This document shows positions 45,419-53,940 of a stretch of 64,000 bases of DNA, one piece after another. This DNA is from Ochrobactrum vermis (GTDB lineage: Bacteria > Pseudomonadota > Alphaproteobacteria > Rhizobiales > Rhizobiaceae): positions 1,007,001 through 1,071,000 of the forward strand of contig NZ_PCOC01000002.1 of assembly GCF_002975205.1 (NCBI RefSeq). The letters run 5' to 3'. Within the stretch, counting starts at the first letter, position 1; each line of letters opens with the position of its first letter. The position numbers and the translations under genes were made by a program. A model generated the notes under the pieces. That model had not been told where the DNA came from. It did not search any database and worked only from the letters and a program-made list of their open reading frames with translations.

Positions 45419-46273
45419 TCAGGCGTGCGCCCATTCCCAATAAAGAGCGCGAGCGCGTTTCGTCAGCGCTCCGTATTCAAGTTTGCGATCATCAAACCCG
45501 ATAATCGGCACGACTTTGCTCATATTGCCTGTAGAGAAGATTTCGTCTGCTTCGCGGAAATCTTCAATTTTCAAAGTGGTTTCGTGAACTGAAATGCCTG
45601 CTTCGCGTAACAGATTGAGTACACGCTGACGAGTGATACCGTTCAGGAATGTGCCATTGGGAGCTGGTGTAAAGACCTCGCCGCCTCGTACCATGAAGAC
45701 GTTCGAGGTTGCAGTTTCGGCAACGTTTCCTAGGACATCGGTCACCAATGCATTGTGAAAGCCTTTTGCTTTTGCCTCACGCAGCATTCGCGCATTGTTT
45801 GGATAAAGGCAGGCGGCCTTGGCATTGACCGGCATGACTTCCAGGTACGGTCGACGGAATGATGTCGTGGTGATGGTAAAACCCTTTGGCTCGACCATAG
45901 GGATTGCTTCAAGGCAGAGCGCAAAATCCGTGGACGATGCAAGGGGCGCGACAGTGCTGCTATCACCTTCCTCTGCCCAGTACATGGGACGGATATACAC
46001 GTCTGTTCCCGGCGTGAATTTTTTCAGGCCCTCGCGTGCGAGTGCCTCGATATCGTTGGCGGAAAGCGTCGGTTCCAGGCCCAGAGCACGGGCTGAATCA
46101 TTGGCGCGTGCAGAATGACGATCAAGGTCCGGTGTTACGCCTTCAAAGAGGCGCGCGCCGTCAAATACCAGCGAACCAAGCCAGGTTGCCTGTGAGGCTG
46201 CACCCAGGATCCGGACGTCGCCTTCGCGCCATTCGCCCTTGTAGTAGGTCCACATCGCCCGATTATCGGTCAT
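45419..46273 (-). CDS. Class IV PLP aminotransferase (branched-chain/D-amino-acid type)
   Basis: A 284-aa fold-type IV aminotransferase. YIRPMYWAEEGD, PVNAKAACLYPNNARMLREA (containing the Schiff-base lysine), NALVTDVLGNVAETATSNVF and GTFLNGITRQRVLNLL are conserved family motifs. The best match by eye is branched-chain amino acid aminotransferase, but 4-amino-4-deoxychorismate lyase-like or D-amino acid members share the fold. No other Ile-Val-Leu genes are nearby, so it may be a secondary copy with a catabolic role. Confidence 0.82.
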   Translation of the reverse strand: MTDNRAMWTYYKGEWREGDVRILGAASQATWLGSLVFDGARLFEGVTPDLDRHSARANDSARALGLEPTLSANDIEALAREGLKKFTPGTDVYIRPMYWAEEGDSSTVAPLASSTDFALCLEAIPMVEPKGFTITTTSFRRPYLEVMPVNAKAACLYPNNARMLREAKAKGFHNALVTDVLGNVAETATSNVFMVRGGEVFTPAPNGTFLNGITRQRVLNLLREAGISVHETTLKIEDFREADEIFSTGNMSKVVPIIGFDDRKLEYGALTKRARALYWEWAHA

Positions 46274-46363
46274 TTCCCTAGTCCTTTGACAATATTATTT
46301 CTCATGTTTCTGCCTGCGCCAGGGCGCTTTCAAACATAGATGCTTATGGAAAAATGCTCGGAA

Positions 46364-46399
46364 CGCGTTTCGACATTATTGGATCAGATAGATATTCTA
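46364..46399. repeat. Decayed relative of the 55012 interspersed repeat
   Basis: CGCGTTTCGA (46364-46373) followed by ATTGGATCAGATAGATATTC matches the first third of the 55012-55111 element at about 28 of 36 positions. It lies in the 229-bp gap between the aminotransferase and EamA genes, which otherwise shows nothing recognisable. Confidence 0.45.
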
Positions 46400-46502
46400 A
46401 GCGCTTCTATTTGAAACGTAATTTCATCGATCTTGCACAGGCTACTTATATCGTAGGAGGAGGCAAAGCCGGAGACAAGCGCGAAGTTGTCACTACCTGC
46501 TT

Positions 46503-47423
46503 TCAAGATTGCTCCATTTTGTCTTCTACAAGTGCGGGAGTCGGTTCCGATGTAGCAACAGCAGGAGGACCTTCGACACCCCGTTGCCTTTCGCGAATGA
46601 AGGTGAAGAGCCCGGAAATTGTGATGAGAACGATGCCGATCAGCATCGGCGTGTCTATGTGATCATGGAAGACAAAATATCCGAAAAGGATCGCCCAGAG
46701 CATCTGGCTATATTGTGGGGAGGCTATCGCACTCGCAGGTGCGCGTTGGGCTGCAAGCATCAACAGGATGTTGGCAAGGGCAGCGAGAAGGCCATAGCCT
46801 GCAAGATAAACCCATTGTTCGGTATTCGGCGCTTCAAAGGACGGGGTCATTAAAGCCCCGCAGATAATGATGGGGCCGATAAGTCCGCTCGTATAAAGCG
46901 ATATGCGCTTTTCGCGCTTGCCCATGACACGGAAGATAATGATGCTCATAGCGCCACCTATGCCAGCGGCAAGCGCTCCGAGATGGCCGATCGAGAGCTC
47001 CCTGAAGCCGGGGCGGAGTACAATTAGAACGCCGACAAAGCCGATCAGAACTGCGGACCATCGCCGCCAGCCAACTTGCTCCTTCAAGAACACCACTGAA
47101 AGTATTGTCACGTAAGCGGGGAGAAGGAAAATGAGTGCGAAGGCTTCCGCCATGGAAAGATGCGTGAATGCCGTAACACTGCCTATCGTTCCCATGGCAG
47201 CCGTTACGGTGCGCAGTAGCCACATCTTGATATTGGTTGTGCGAAACATATCGAGCCAGACATCGTCAGCTTTTTTTGTAAAGGGAATAGCAAGTAGACC
47301 AAGTACAGCGCCGAAGAATGCAACTTCGTATGGCGACAGCGTGCCATCAAGAAACTTGACGCAGGCGTCGCTGACAGCGAACGCCGCATAGGACGCAAAT
47401 GCGAGAAAAATACCATAAAGCAT
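46503..47423 (-). CDS. EamA/DMT-superfamily exporter
   Basis: A 306-aa inner-membrane protein with two EamA repeats of five helices. LSMAEAFALIFLLPAYVTIL and GWRRWSAVLIGFVGVLIVLRPG end repeat 1; ASAIASPQYSQMLWAILFGY and IGIVLITISGLFTFIRERQR end repeat 2. Members export amino acids or other small metabolites. The C-terminal 25 residues are polar and poorly conserved. The gene follows nothing on its strand for 250 bp upstream. Confidence 0.88.
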   Translation of the reverse strand: MLYGIFLAFASYAAFAVSDACVKFLDGTLSPYEVAFFGAVLGLLAIPFTKKADDVWLDMFRTTNIKMWLLRTVTAAMGTIGSVTAFTHLSMAEAFALIFLLPAYVTILSVVFLKEQVGWRRWSAVLIGFVGVLIVLRPGFRELSIGHLGALAAGIGGAMSIIIFRVMGKREKRISLYTSGLIGPIIICGALMTPSFEAPNTEQWVYLAGYGLLAALANILLMLAAQRAPASAIASPQYSQMLWAILFGYFVFHDHIDTPMLIGIVLITISGLFTFIRERQRGVEGPPAVATSEPTPALVEDKMEQS

Positions 47424-47678
47424 GACGATGTCCGAAAGAAACGGGGGGAGGAGTTCGCTCCGAACGCTCCCTTAATCGATTAGAAGCCTATTGGCAAAAG
47501 ACATTTCGGAAATTCCGCATTCAAGTCAATAAACGAACCATTGCTTCGAAGAGAAGTAAATTCGACCTTTTCAAGGTTGTGAGCTCAAGCAAAAACGCAT
47601 GCCTCATTTGCAATCATATCCGTGGTGGAAATTTAGGCAAACGCCTATTTAACAATCATCCAAACGAGGAGAAAGCAA

Positions 47679-47816
47679 ATGAACATTCGTCAGAAAGTAC
47701 AGCAGTTCGTATCCCGCCGCCGCGCTATCCGTGAGCTTGGTGCTATGGACGACCATCTTCTTGCCGACATCGGTGTTTCGCGTTCGCAGATTCATAGCGC
47801 CGTTTTCGGTAAGTAA
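47679..47816 (+). CDS. DUF1127 small arginine-rich protein
   Basis: A 45-aa protein reading MNIRQKVQQFVSRRRAIREL then GAMDDHLLADIGVSRSQIHS and a short tail, the DUF1127 pattern (basic helix, then L-x-D-IG). GAGGAGA lies 6 nt upstream of the ATG and a terminator follows, so it is a monocistronic unit. Family members in other alphaproteobacteria are stress- or phosphate-linked small RNA-binding proteins; here the function is inferred only by family. Confidence 0.85.
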   Translation: MNIRQKVQQFVSRRRAIRELGAMDDHLLADIGVSRSQIHSAVFGK

Positions 47817-47874
47817 TAACTTATGGCGTGTCTCTCGAAGGGTCGCCCTGTAAGTATAAATCGAATAAAGTAAC

Positions 47875-47906
47875 AAAGCGTCGGTCTCCAGTCCCGGCGC
47901 TTTTGT
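47875..47906 (+). terminator. Terminator of the DUF1127 gene
   Basis: AAAGCGTCGG and CCGGCGCTTT form a 10-bp stem (one G-U pair) with a 9-nt loop, followed by TTGTTTT. It lies 58 nt after the DUF1127 stop. Confidence 0.8.
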
Positions 47907-47976
47907 TTTATGGATTACTCATATAATTAATTTTTTGATCAGAAGTCTTCAGCTTCCAGTCGCTTAAAGCCTCTTT

Positions 47977-48076
47977 TTATATTCCAGCATCTGCTCGAAA
48001 TCCTTGCTTACTCATTCTTCGCTTGCTCTCTGCTAATGAGACGTAATTCGTACCATTTTGGGACAGATGGCAATTG
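47977..48076 (-). pseudogene. 3' part of a micro-ORF split by IS66
   Basis: Joined to 50894-50996 with one copy of the 8-bp duplication removed, this part restores a continuous 64-codon minus-strand frame ending in TAA at 47977. The encoded tail reads NCHLSQNGTNYVSLAESKRR then MSKQGFRADAGI. I do not recognise the protein. Coding status is supported only by the exact frame restoration across the insertion point. Confidence 0.42.
48069..48076. repeat. IS66 target-site duplication, left copy
   Basis: GGCAATTG directly abuts the left inverted repeat and is repeated exactly at 50894-50901. Eight base pairs is the usual duplication size for the IS66 family. Confidence 0.93.
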
Positions 48077-48097
48077 GTAACCGCCCGATTGCTACCG
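48077..48097. repeat. IS66 left terminal inverted repeat
   Basis: Starts GTAACCGCCCGATTGCTACC; differs from the right end at one position (C versus T after ATTG). Confidence 0.92.
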
Positions 48098-48177
48098 CCT
48101 GTTGAAACAAGGCCTCGTGACGTAAGACACGTCTTTAGCGACGTCGTTAATGACGTGTCTTGAGATTGAGGTGGACG

Positions 48178-48552
48178 ATGCGGATGGAGATACTGGGCCA
48201 TGAACGCCGCCGTCGGTGGCGAGCCGAAGAGAAGCTTGCGATAGTCAATTCGGTTGGGGTTGATGGCGCGACAGTCACAGAAGTTGCGCTCCGTCACGAT
48301 GTATTGCGGCAGCAGATTTATATGTGGCGTAGCGAGTTGAAGAGGAAGGGGCTTCTGCCTTCCTCGCCGGAGCCCTTGTTTCTTCCCGTTGACATGACTG
48401 CCGCTCCGCTCGGTTCTGAGGCGAACAGTTCTGTCGATGCTTCATGCTCAATGGTTGAATTGCAATTGCGCTGCGGCCGTCGACTTTGTTTTGACAGCCA
48501 AGTGGAAGGTGCGGTGTTGACGCGGCTGATCCGGGTGGTGGAACAGGCATGA
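48178..48552 (+). CDS. tnpA: IS66 accessory protein TnpA (HTH)
   Basis: A 124-aa DNA-binding protein of the IS66 Orf1 family. RRRRWRAEEKLAIVNSVGVD then GATVTEVALRHDVLRQQIYM and WRSEL form the helix-turn-helix. GAGGTGG lies just upstream of ATG 48178; an upstream in-frame start would add six residues. Its stop overlaps tnpB by 4 nt (ATGA). Required together with TnpB for transposition in this family. Confidence 0.9.
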   Translation: MRMEILGHERRRRWRAEEKLAIVNSVGVDGATVTEVALRHDVLRQQIYMWRSELKRKGLLPSSPEPLFLPVDMTAAPLGSEANSSVDASCSMVELQLRCGRRLCFDSQVEGAVLTRLIRVVEQA

Positions 48553-48896
48553 TTGGACCGGGCACCGGCGTTCGGGTTTACCTTGCCTGCGGCGTCACAG
48601 ATATGAGGAAGGGCATTGAGGGGCTTTCAATGTTGGCACAGGATGTCTTGCGTCAAAAGCCGACAGGAGGAGCAGTCTTCGCCTTTCGCGGGCGACGTGG
48701 CGATCGGGTGAAGCTCCTTTATTTTGATGGCCAGGGATTTTGCCTTTACTATAAAATCCTGCAGAAAGGCCGTTTCCCCTGGCCGTCGGCGGCCGATGGG
48801 ACGGCTCGACTGACAGCAGCGCAACTGGCGATGTTATGGGAAGGAATAGACTGGAGGCGTCCGGACTGGGGTGCTCCGCCGGCACGTGTCGGTTGA
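48549..48896 (+). CDS. tnpB: IS66 accessory protein TnpB
   Basis: A 115-aa protein of the IS66 Orf2 family: VYLACGVTDMRKGIEGLSML, FAFRGRRGDRVKLLYFDGQG and FCLYYKILQKGRFPWP are highly conserved motifs. Normal length. Translationally coupled to tnpA by the ATGA overlap. Confidence 0.93.
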   Translation: MIGPGTGVRVYLACGVTDMRKGIEGLSMLAQDVLRQKPTGGAVFAFRGRRGDRVKLLYFDGQGFCLYYKILQKGRFPWPSAADGTARLTAAQLAMLWEGIDWRRPDWGAPPARVG

Positions 48897-48959
48897 TTTT
48901 ATCTTACTGAAACTACTTGTTTTTATGGTGCCCTGTCCTGATTTATGCTAGTCAGGATC

Positions 48960-50582
48960 ATGTCGAATGCGAGCTCAATTCTTCCTGATGATCCAGCCTT
49001 TCTGAAGGCGATGATCACCGCCTTGCAGGCGGAGAATGCGAAGATGTCGGCGGCGTTGAAAGCGCACGATCACCTGATCCAGGGTCTGAGGCTACGCATT
49101 GCGCGATTGAAGAAACAGATCTTCGGCAAGTCTTCTGAAAAGATCGAGCGGGAAATTGCGCAACTGGAACTGGCTCTGGAGGATCTGTTGATTGCCAGTG
49201 CCGAACACGAGACCGCGCCCGTCGAGGAGCTTGAAAACGATACGGCTTGCGTTCCGGATGAAACTTCACAGTCCCGGCCACTGCGTCGGCGTCCGCGTGT
49301 GTCGGAAAATGCCGTTCGCGAACGCCGGGAACTGGATCCCGGTCATTGTTGTCCTGCCTGCGGCGGAGAATTGCGCCTTGTCGGAGAGGATGTCAGCGAA
49401 ATCCTCGACATGGTCGCAGCGACGATGAAGGTCATTGAGATCGCCCGACCAAAGAAGTCGTGCCGTTGCTGTGAGAAGATGGTGCAGGTTCCTGCTCCCA
49501 GCCGCCCAATACCCGGCAGTATGGCTGGTGCCGGGCTTCTGGCCTATATCCTGGTCTCGAAGTTCGACGATCACCTGCCGCTCTATCGCCTCAACGAGAT
49601 CTTCGCGCGGATGGGTGCCGATATACCTGACAGCACACTGGTGGACTGGTGCGGTCGTGCCATGCAGGTGCTTCGGCCGCTGATCGAGCGCATTGAGACC
49701 GAGATCATGAAAAGCGATCTCCTCCATGCTGACGATACGCCGATCCGGGTGCTGGATCGCTCATTGCGCGACAAGGGATTGGGCAAAGGTGTGAAGAAGG
49801 GCAGGATCTGGACATATGTCCGCGATCAGCGTCCATGGGCGGGTGGTGCACCACCAGGTGCTGTTTATTACTTCGCTCCCGACTGGAAGGAAGAGCACGT
49901 TCATAGCCATCTCAAAAAGGCGAGTGGCATTCTTCAGGCCGACGGCTACAAAGGCTATGCGAAGTTATATGAGCCGGGATCGGACGGGAAGCCCCGGTTC
50001 CGGGAGGCTTCATGTTGGGCGCATTGGCGGCGTGACTTTCATGACATCTGGACTGCAAACAAATCCGGGATTGCGCGCGAGGCTCTCGACCGGATCGGAG
50101 TGCTGTATGATATCGAACGGGGTATTATGGGGCAGCCTGCCGATGTACGGCTTGCCGCGCGTCAAAAGCACAGCAAGCCGAAGGTCGAGGAACTGCATGC
50201 ATGGGCGGAAAAGCAGTTGCTCCGCATTCCTGGCAAAAGCGAGCTGGCGAAAGCTTTGCGCTATGGGCTGAGCAGATGGCCGTCACTCTGCCTGTTCCTG
50301 GAGGACGGGCGCGTGGCCATAGACAACAACGCTGCGGAGCGGGCCCTGAGACCAATAGGAGTAGGACGCCGGAATTGGTTATTCGCAGGCGCTGACACCG
50401 GCGCGGAAACTCTGGCACGCGCCATGACGATCATTGAAACAGCGAAGATGAACGGCATCAACCCGCAAGCTTATCTGGCCGATGTGCTCGACCGGATTCA
50501 CGACCACAAGATCAATCGACTCGATGAGTTGCTGCCGTGGAACTGGAAGCCCCTCGCAGCTGAACATGCAAAGGCAGCCTGA
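48960..50582 (+). CDS. tnpC: IS66 transposase TnpC (DDE)
   Basis: A 540-aa transposase. The N-terminus is a leucine-zipper-like coiled coil ([20 protein letters not shown]) followed by the basic [20 protein letters not shown] region, then a zinc-finger ([10 protein letters not shown] and CRCCEKM). The DDE catalytic core shows [25 protein letters not shown] and [11 protein letters not shown], giving the three acidic residues. The C-terminal SNF-like tail [16 protein letters not shown] is present. ATG 48960 or 48945 may be the start. Its TGA overlaps the next ATG (TGATG). Confidence 0.94.
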   Translation: MSNASSILPDDPAFLKAMITALQAENAKMSAALKAHDHLIQGLRLRIARLKKQIFGKSSEKIEREIAQLELALEDLLIASAEHETAPVEELENDTACVPDETSQSRPLRRRPRVSENAVRERRELDPGHCCPACGGELRLVGEDVSEILDMVAATMKVIEIARPKKSCRCCEKMVQVPAPSRPIPGSMAGAGLLAYILVSKFDDHLPLYRLNEIFARMGADIPDSTLVDWCGRAMQVLRPLIERIETEIMKSDLLHADDTPIRVLDRSLRDKGLGKGVKKGRIWTYVRDQRPWAGGAPPGAVYYFAPDWKEEHVHSHLKKASGILQADGYKGYAKLYEPGSDGKPRFREASCWAHWRRDFHDIWTANKSGIAREALDRIGVLYDIERGIMGQPADVRLAARQKHSKPKVEELHAWAEKQLLRIPGKSELAKALRYGLSRWPSLCLFLEDGRVAIDNNAAERALRPIGVGRRNWLFAGADTGAETLARAMTIIETAKMNGINPQAYLADVLDRIHDHKINRLDELLPWNWKPLAAEHAKAA

Positions 50583-50878
50583 TGGCCACGGTCAGATTTG
50601 TTTACACGCTCGACTATGTCGCTGAAATGCTCGAAGAGGATGTCGATCTTCTTCAAGCGATCATCTACAATGACGACAACCTGACCTATGGCAATATCAT
50701 CACCGTCGTAACCGGCGACGACCAGACTACGAGCGCCCTGACGGACGACGGCATCGATGAACTCAGACAGATGCTGGCCGACGCACGTAAATCAGCCGAA
50801 AAATGGCAGGAATTCCTCGAATGCTTTGTCGATGACGAAGAAATCGTCGCGCGCATCAATACATATTCTCCACGGTAA
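50582..50878 (+). CDS. Fourth gene of the IS66 element (unknown, acidic)
   Basis: A 98-aa acidic protein (VRFVYTLDYVAEMLEEDVDL and DLLQAIIYNDDNLTYGNIIT, then TALTDDGIDELRQMLADARK-like sequence; reading SALTDDGIDELRQMLADARK). Its ATG overlaps the tnpC stop as TGATG and it ends inside the right inverted repeat, so it is part of the transposon and co-translated. I do not recognise a domain. Position suggests a transposition modulator or a passenger such as an antitoxin-like factor; neither is supported by sequence. Confidence 0.75.
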   Translation: MATVRFVYTLDYVAEMLEEDVDLLQAIIYNDDNLTYGNIITVVTGDDQTTSALTDDGIDELRQMLADARKSAEKWQEFLECFVDDEEIVARINTYSPR

Positions 50879-50893
50879 CAATCGGGCGGTTAC
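50873..50893. repeat. IS66 right terminal inverted repeat
   Basis: Complement of the left end at 20 of 21 positions; it overlaps the last six bases of the fourth IS gene. Confidence 0.92.
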
Positions 50894-50901
50894 GGCAATT
50901 G
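50894..50901. repeat. IS66 target-site duplication, right copy
   Basis: GGCAATTG, identical to 48069-48076. Confidence 0.93.
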
Positions 50902-50996
50902 TCGTCGGGCCAATTTTCCGTCAGCTTATATCTGCGGGAGCAGGCGATGAGGATGGGTTCTTCCGTTGTAACTACGGCTAATTTGCCGAACTTCAT
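50894..50996 (-). pseudogene. 5' part of the micro-ORF split by IS66
   Basis: ATG at 50996 opens MKFGKLAVVTTEEPILIACS then RRYKLTENWPDDN and enters the insertion site. The sequence TATAAAAT lies about 10 nt upstream of the ATG, and GAGG is only 2 nt away, so a leaderless transcript is possible. Together with 47977-48076 it makes a 64-aa frame. Unknown function. Confidence 0.42.
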
Positions 50997-51096
50997 CGCC
51001 TCTTATTTTATAGCGATGTCTATTGCTGGAATTTATTGCATTTATTATCTGAAATGATTGCTACAGGCATTGTGAAAAATGCAGGAGTGCACGTAA

Positions 51097-51160
51097 ATCT
51101 ACCTCTTGCGCATCGGGTGGTCTCCGGCTTATCTGGCCACCCGATGACGCAAAGGCAGAT
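51097..51160 (+). promoter_or_regulatory. Long hairpin overlapping the ribosome-binding region of DUF2938
   Basis: A stem of roughly 22 pairs with two mismatches and one bulge: ATCT-CCT-TTGCG-C-ATCGGGTGG (51097-51120) pairs with CCACCCGAT-G-CGCAA-GG-AGAT (51137-51160), loop 16 nt. The 3' arm contains AAAGGCAG, the likely ribosome-binding site, 5-10 nt before ATG 51166. Translation would need the hairpin to open. Could also be a stray palindromic repeat. Confidence 0.55.
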
Positions 51161-51165
51161 ACATC

Positions 51166-51663
51166 ATGGACATTATCTGGCGTGGGATTCTGATTGGGAT
51201 CGGCGCAACGGTCGTTATGGACTTGTGGGCACTTTTGCTAGCTGCAATGCCAGGGCAGACACGCCCCAATTGGGGATTGGTTGGCCGCTGGTTCTGGCAT
51301 CTTCGCCACGCGAAAATTTTTCACGATAATATTTCCAATGCTGAACCTTATCAGCATGAAGTAGCGCTTGGGTGGATCGGACATTATGCGGTGGGTATCC
51401 TTTACGGAGTCGTCTTTGCCATTTACGGTGGCTCGGAATGGTTCTCAGACCCCGCATTTCTACCGGTCTGGATTTTTGGCATTCTGACAGTGGCGGCAGG
51501 GTGGTTTTTGCTGCAACCGGGCTTGGGAATCGGTTGGGCGGCATCCAAATTGCCCAATGCTCGTAATGTCCGCTACCTCAACCTGATTGCGCATACGGTT
51601 TTTGCATTGGGCATGTATGGCACGGCGTTGCTCTTACAAAGCCCATTTCAATCAGTCGGTTAG
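51166..51663 (+). CDS. DUF2938 family membrane protein
   Basis: A 165-aa protein with four predicted membrane segments (IIWRGILIGIGATVVMDLWA, WIGHYAVGILYGVVFAIYGG, WIFGILTVAAGWFLLQPGLG, LNLIAHTVFALGMYGTALLL). The pattern and length match DUF2938, a family with no defined role in bacteria. It begins 265 nt after the IS66 right duplication and is preceded by a hairpin over its ribosome-binding region. It appears undamaged by the insertion. Confidence 0.82.
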   Translation: MDIIWRGILIGIGATVVMDLWALLLAAMPGQTRPNWGLVGRWFWHLRHAKIFHDNISNAEPYQHEVALGWIGHYAVGILYGVVFAIYGGSEWFSDPAFLPVWIFGILTVAAGWFLLQPGLGIGWAASKLPNARNVRYLNLIAHTVFALGMYGTALLLQSPFQSVG

Positions 51664-51984
51664 AAAAATAGAACACGTTCTCGCAAACTGTCTTTTTTGA
51701 ATCTGTTTCAAACATTTCCCGACAAATGAGTGGCTGGCGCATGGCGAGATCTCAGTCCACACTAAATCATGTCAACAAACTGGCATACACACGGCAGAAC
51801 TGTGCTTTTGTCCGTGATGGGTGTATGGGGAACATGTCCGACTGCAAATCTGCAGCGGCAACTAACATTATGGCAATCGCATAGGTTGCTTCGGCTCGAC
51901 ACTTTGCGAAGCGCAACAGTTTGCGCGTCGTGATTTCACGCGAACTGAGGTGCCAATTGACGGGCGCTTTGCCTTGGAGGGACG
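51664..51984 (+). other. 321-bp gap upstream of the purine permease gene
   Basis: No gene or known RNA was seen. A short CTGCA-AATC-TGCAG hairpin lies near 51853 and the last 20 bases hold the TTGGAGGGACG ribosome-binding site of the permease gene. The conserved core of purine riboswitches (CCTAATA and GTTTCTAC-type segments) was looked for and not found. It is presumably promoter and leader for the permease-deaminase-isomerase genes. Confidence 0.4.
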
Positions 51985-53277
51985 ATGCTCGAAAAGCTGT
52001 TCAAATTGCAGGAACACGGCACTACGGCGAGAACTGAAATCATTGCCGGCGTGACGACCTTCCTGACGATGTCTTACATCATCTTCGTAAATCCGGACAT
52101 TCTATCCACCACAGGTATGGATCGAAACGCTGTTTTCGTTGCCACCTGCCTAGCGGCAGCTCTCGGCTCGATCATCATGGCGCTCGTTGCGAACTGGCCT
52201 ATCGGCATGGCGCCAGGCATGGGTCTCAATGCCTTCTTCGCGTTCACTGTTGTCGGGGCGATGGGTTTTTCCTGGCAGCAGGCGCTGGGTGCCGTTTTCA
52301 TTTCCGGTATTATCTTCCTTCTCCTGACCGTGACCGGCATACGCCGCTGGCTGGTTGAAGGTATTCCGCATTCGCTACGAAGTGCGATCGCGGCAGGTAT
52401 CGGCATGTTCCTGGCCCTGATCGGCCTGAAAAGCGCCGGTGTCGTCGTTGGCAATGAAGCAACTTTGGTCGGACTTGGGGATCTGACAAAATCCGGTCCA
52501 CTGCTGGCTATAGCCGGTTTCTTCATCATCGCCGTGCTCGACGCTTTGAAAGTTCGCGGTGCGATCCTCATCGGTATTCTTGTTGTCACAGTGGCATCGA
52601 TCGCTCTTGGCATCAGCCAGTTTGGTGGTGTTTTTTCGGCTCCTCCGAGCCTTGCGCCAACGTTTCTTCAGCTTGATGTGATGGGCGCTCTGCATACCGG
52701 CATTCTGCATGTCATTCTGGTTTTCGTCCTGGTTGAGGTTTTCGATGCTACCGGTACGCTGATTGGTGTGGCGAAGCGTGGCGGCCTGATCGAACCCGGT
52801 AAACCCAACCGTCTCGGACGTGCGCTGTTTGCCGATAGTACTGCAATTCTTGGCGGCTCGCTCCTCGGTACTTCCTCTACGACGGCTTATGTTGAAAGTG
52901 CATCGGGTGTTCAGGCTGGTGGCCGTACGGGCCTCACAGCTTTGGTTGTCGCACTTCTATTTCTTGCAGCCTTGTTCATTTCGCCGCTCGCCGGTTCGGT
53001 TCCGGCTTATGCGACTGCACCGGCTCTGATCTACGTCGCTTGCTTGATGATGCGTGAGCTGACCGAGATCGAGTGGCACGATGTAACGGAAGCGGCACCC
53101 GCGGCGCTGACGGCTTTGGCCATCCCGTTCACCTACTCGATTGCCAACGGCCTGGCCTTCGGCTTCATCAGCTATGTCGTTCTCAAAGCCTTCACTGGCA
53201 AGGCGCGGGACATCCATCTCGCCACATGGCTGGTTGCCGCACTCTTTGTCATCCGCTTCGCATTCTTTGCTGAGTGA
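51985..53277 (+). CDS. NCS2-type purine permease (AzgA/GhxP-like)
   Basis: A 430-aa inner-membrane transporter with 12-14 hydrophobic segments. RTEIIAGVTTFLTMSYIIFV near the start, LVANWPIGMAPGMGLNAFFA, VLVEVFDATGTLIGVAKRGG and GTSSTTAYVESASGVQAGGR are AzgA-subfamily motifs, suggesting hypoxanthine/guanine/adenine uptake with protons. GGAGG lies 4-8 nt before ATG. A cytidine-deaminase-fold gene follows 63 nt downstream, so purine base uptake and deamination may be linked. Confidence 0.9.
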   Translation: MLEKLFKLQEHGTTARTEIIAGVTTFLTMSYIIFVNPDILSTTGMDRNAVFVATCLAAALGSIIMALVANWPIGMAPGMGLNAFFAFTVVGAMGFSWQQALGAVFISGIIFLLLTVTGIRRWLVEGIPHSLRSAIAAGIGMFLALIGLKSAGVVVGNEATLVGLGDLTKSGPLLAIAGFFIIAVLDALKVRGAILIGILVVTVASIALGISQFGGVFSAPPSLAPTFLQLDVMGALHTGILHVILVFVLVEVFDATGTLIGVAKRGGLIEPGKPNRLGRALFADSTAILGGSLLGTSSTTAYVESASGVQAGGRTGLTALVVALLFLAALFISPLAGSVPAYATAPALIYVACLMMRELTEIEWHDVTEAAPAALTALAIPFTYSIANGLAFGFISYVVLKAFTGKARDIHLATWLVAALFVIRFAFFAE

Positions 53278-53340
53278 CAGTAAAAGCGCCGGGCCGAAAT
53301 GGTCCGGCGCTCGTTTTGCAATATCGGGAGGAATAGAACT

Positions 53341-53940
53341 GTGCAAACGGATGAACTGAAACTACTGGAAAAACTGATCGACGTTATCGAGCAGGATGTT
53401 ATTCCGCTGACTGAACGAGGCGTTGCGGAAGGTAACAAGGTGTTCGGTGCGGCCTTGCTGCGCAAATCAGATCTATCTCTTGTTCTTGCAGAAACCAACA
53501 ATGAGACGGAAAATCCGCTCTGGCATGGCGAAGTGCATACTTTGAAGCGCTTTTACGAGATGCCGGAGAACGGACGTCCTGACCCGAAAGATATGGTCTT
53601 TCTTTCCACCCACGAGCCTTGTTCCATGTGTCTTTCAGCCATAACATGGAGCGGTTTCGATAATTTCTACTATCTCTTCAGCCACGAAGATTCACGAGAT
53701 GCTTTTTCAATTCCGCACGATTTGAAGATCCTCAAGGAAGTCTTCACGCTGGAGCCAGGCGGATACAACCGCGATAATGCTTTCTGGCATAGTCATTCGA
53801 TTCCGAAAATGGTTGCATCTCTGCCGGACGCCGACCGCTCGCGTCTAGGCAAAAGGCTTGACGCCATTTTCGCCAAATATGATGAATTGTCCTGTACATA
53901 TCAGGCCAGCAAAGATGGAAACGCCATTCCTCTCAATTGA
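53341..53940 (+). CDS. Zinc-dependent nucleoside/base deaminase family protein
   Basis: A 199-aa cytidine/deoxycytidylate-deaminase-fold protein. NPLWHGEVHTLKRF supplies the HxE motif and STHEPCSMCLSAITW the PCxxC zinc cysteines, so the catalytic set is complete. The C-terminal half is longer than in guanine deaminase GuaD or TadA. GTG 53341 has GGGAGGA about 9 nt upstream; the frame is open earlier but lacks a signal. Substrate is unknown; proximity to a purine permease favours a purine base. Confidence 0.8.
   Translation: MQTDELKLLEKLIDVIEQDVIPLTERGVAEGNKVFGAALLRKSDLSLVLAETNNETENPLWHGEVHTLKRFYEMPENGRPDPKDMVFLSTHEPCSMCLSAITWSGFDNFYYLFSHEDSRDAFSIPHDLKILKEVFTLEPGGYNRDNAFWHSHSIPKMVASLPDADRSRLGKRLDAIFAKYDELSCTYQASKDGNAIPLN

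Larger units (their letters stand above)
48077..50893 (+). mobile_element. Complete IS66-family insertion sequence (2817 bp)
   Basis: The element is bounded by terminal inverted repeats: 48077-48097 and the complement of 50873-50893 agree at 20 of 21 positions, beginning GTAACCGCCCGATTG. It is flanked by a perfect 8-bp duplication GGCAATTG. It carries tnpA, tnpB, tnpC and a fourth gene. All reading frames are open and the catalytic residues are present, so it appears intact and the insertion fairly recent. The interior is plus-strand only. Confidence 0.95.

Noticed and set aside
44433..45440. A 335-codon minus-strand frame
   Set aside because: It overlaps the TauE/SafE gene in another frame; only the latter gives membrane helices and family motifs.
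51664..51984. Purine riboswitch upstream of the purine permease
   Set aside because: Checked for the conserved core segments and three-way junction; not present.
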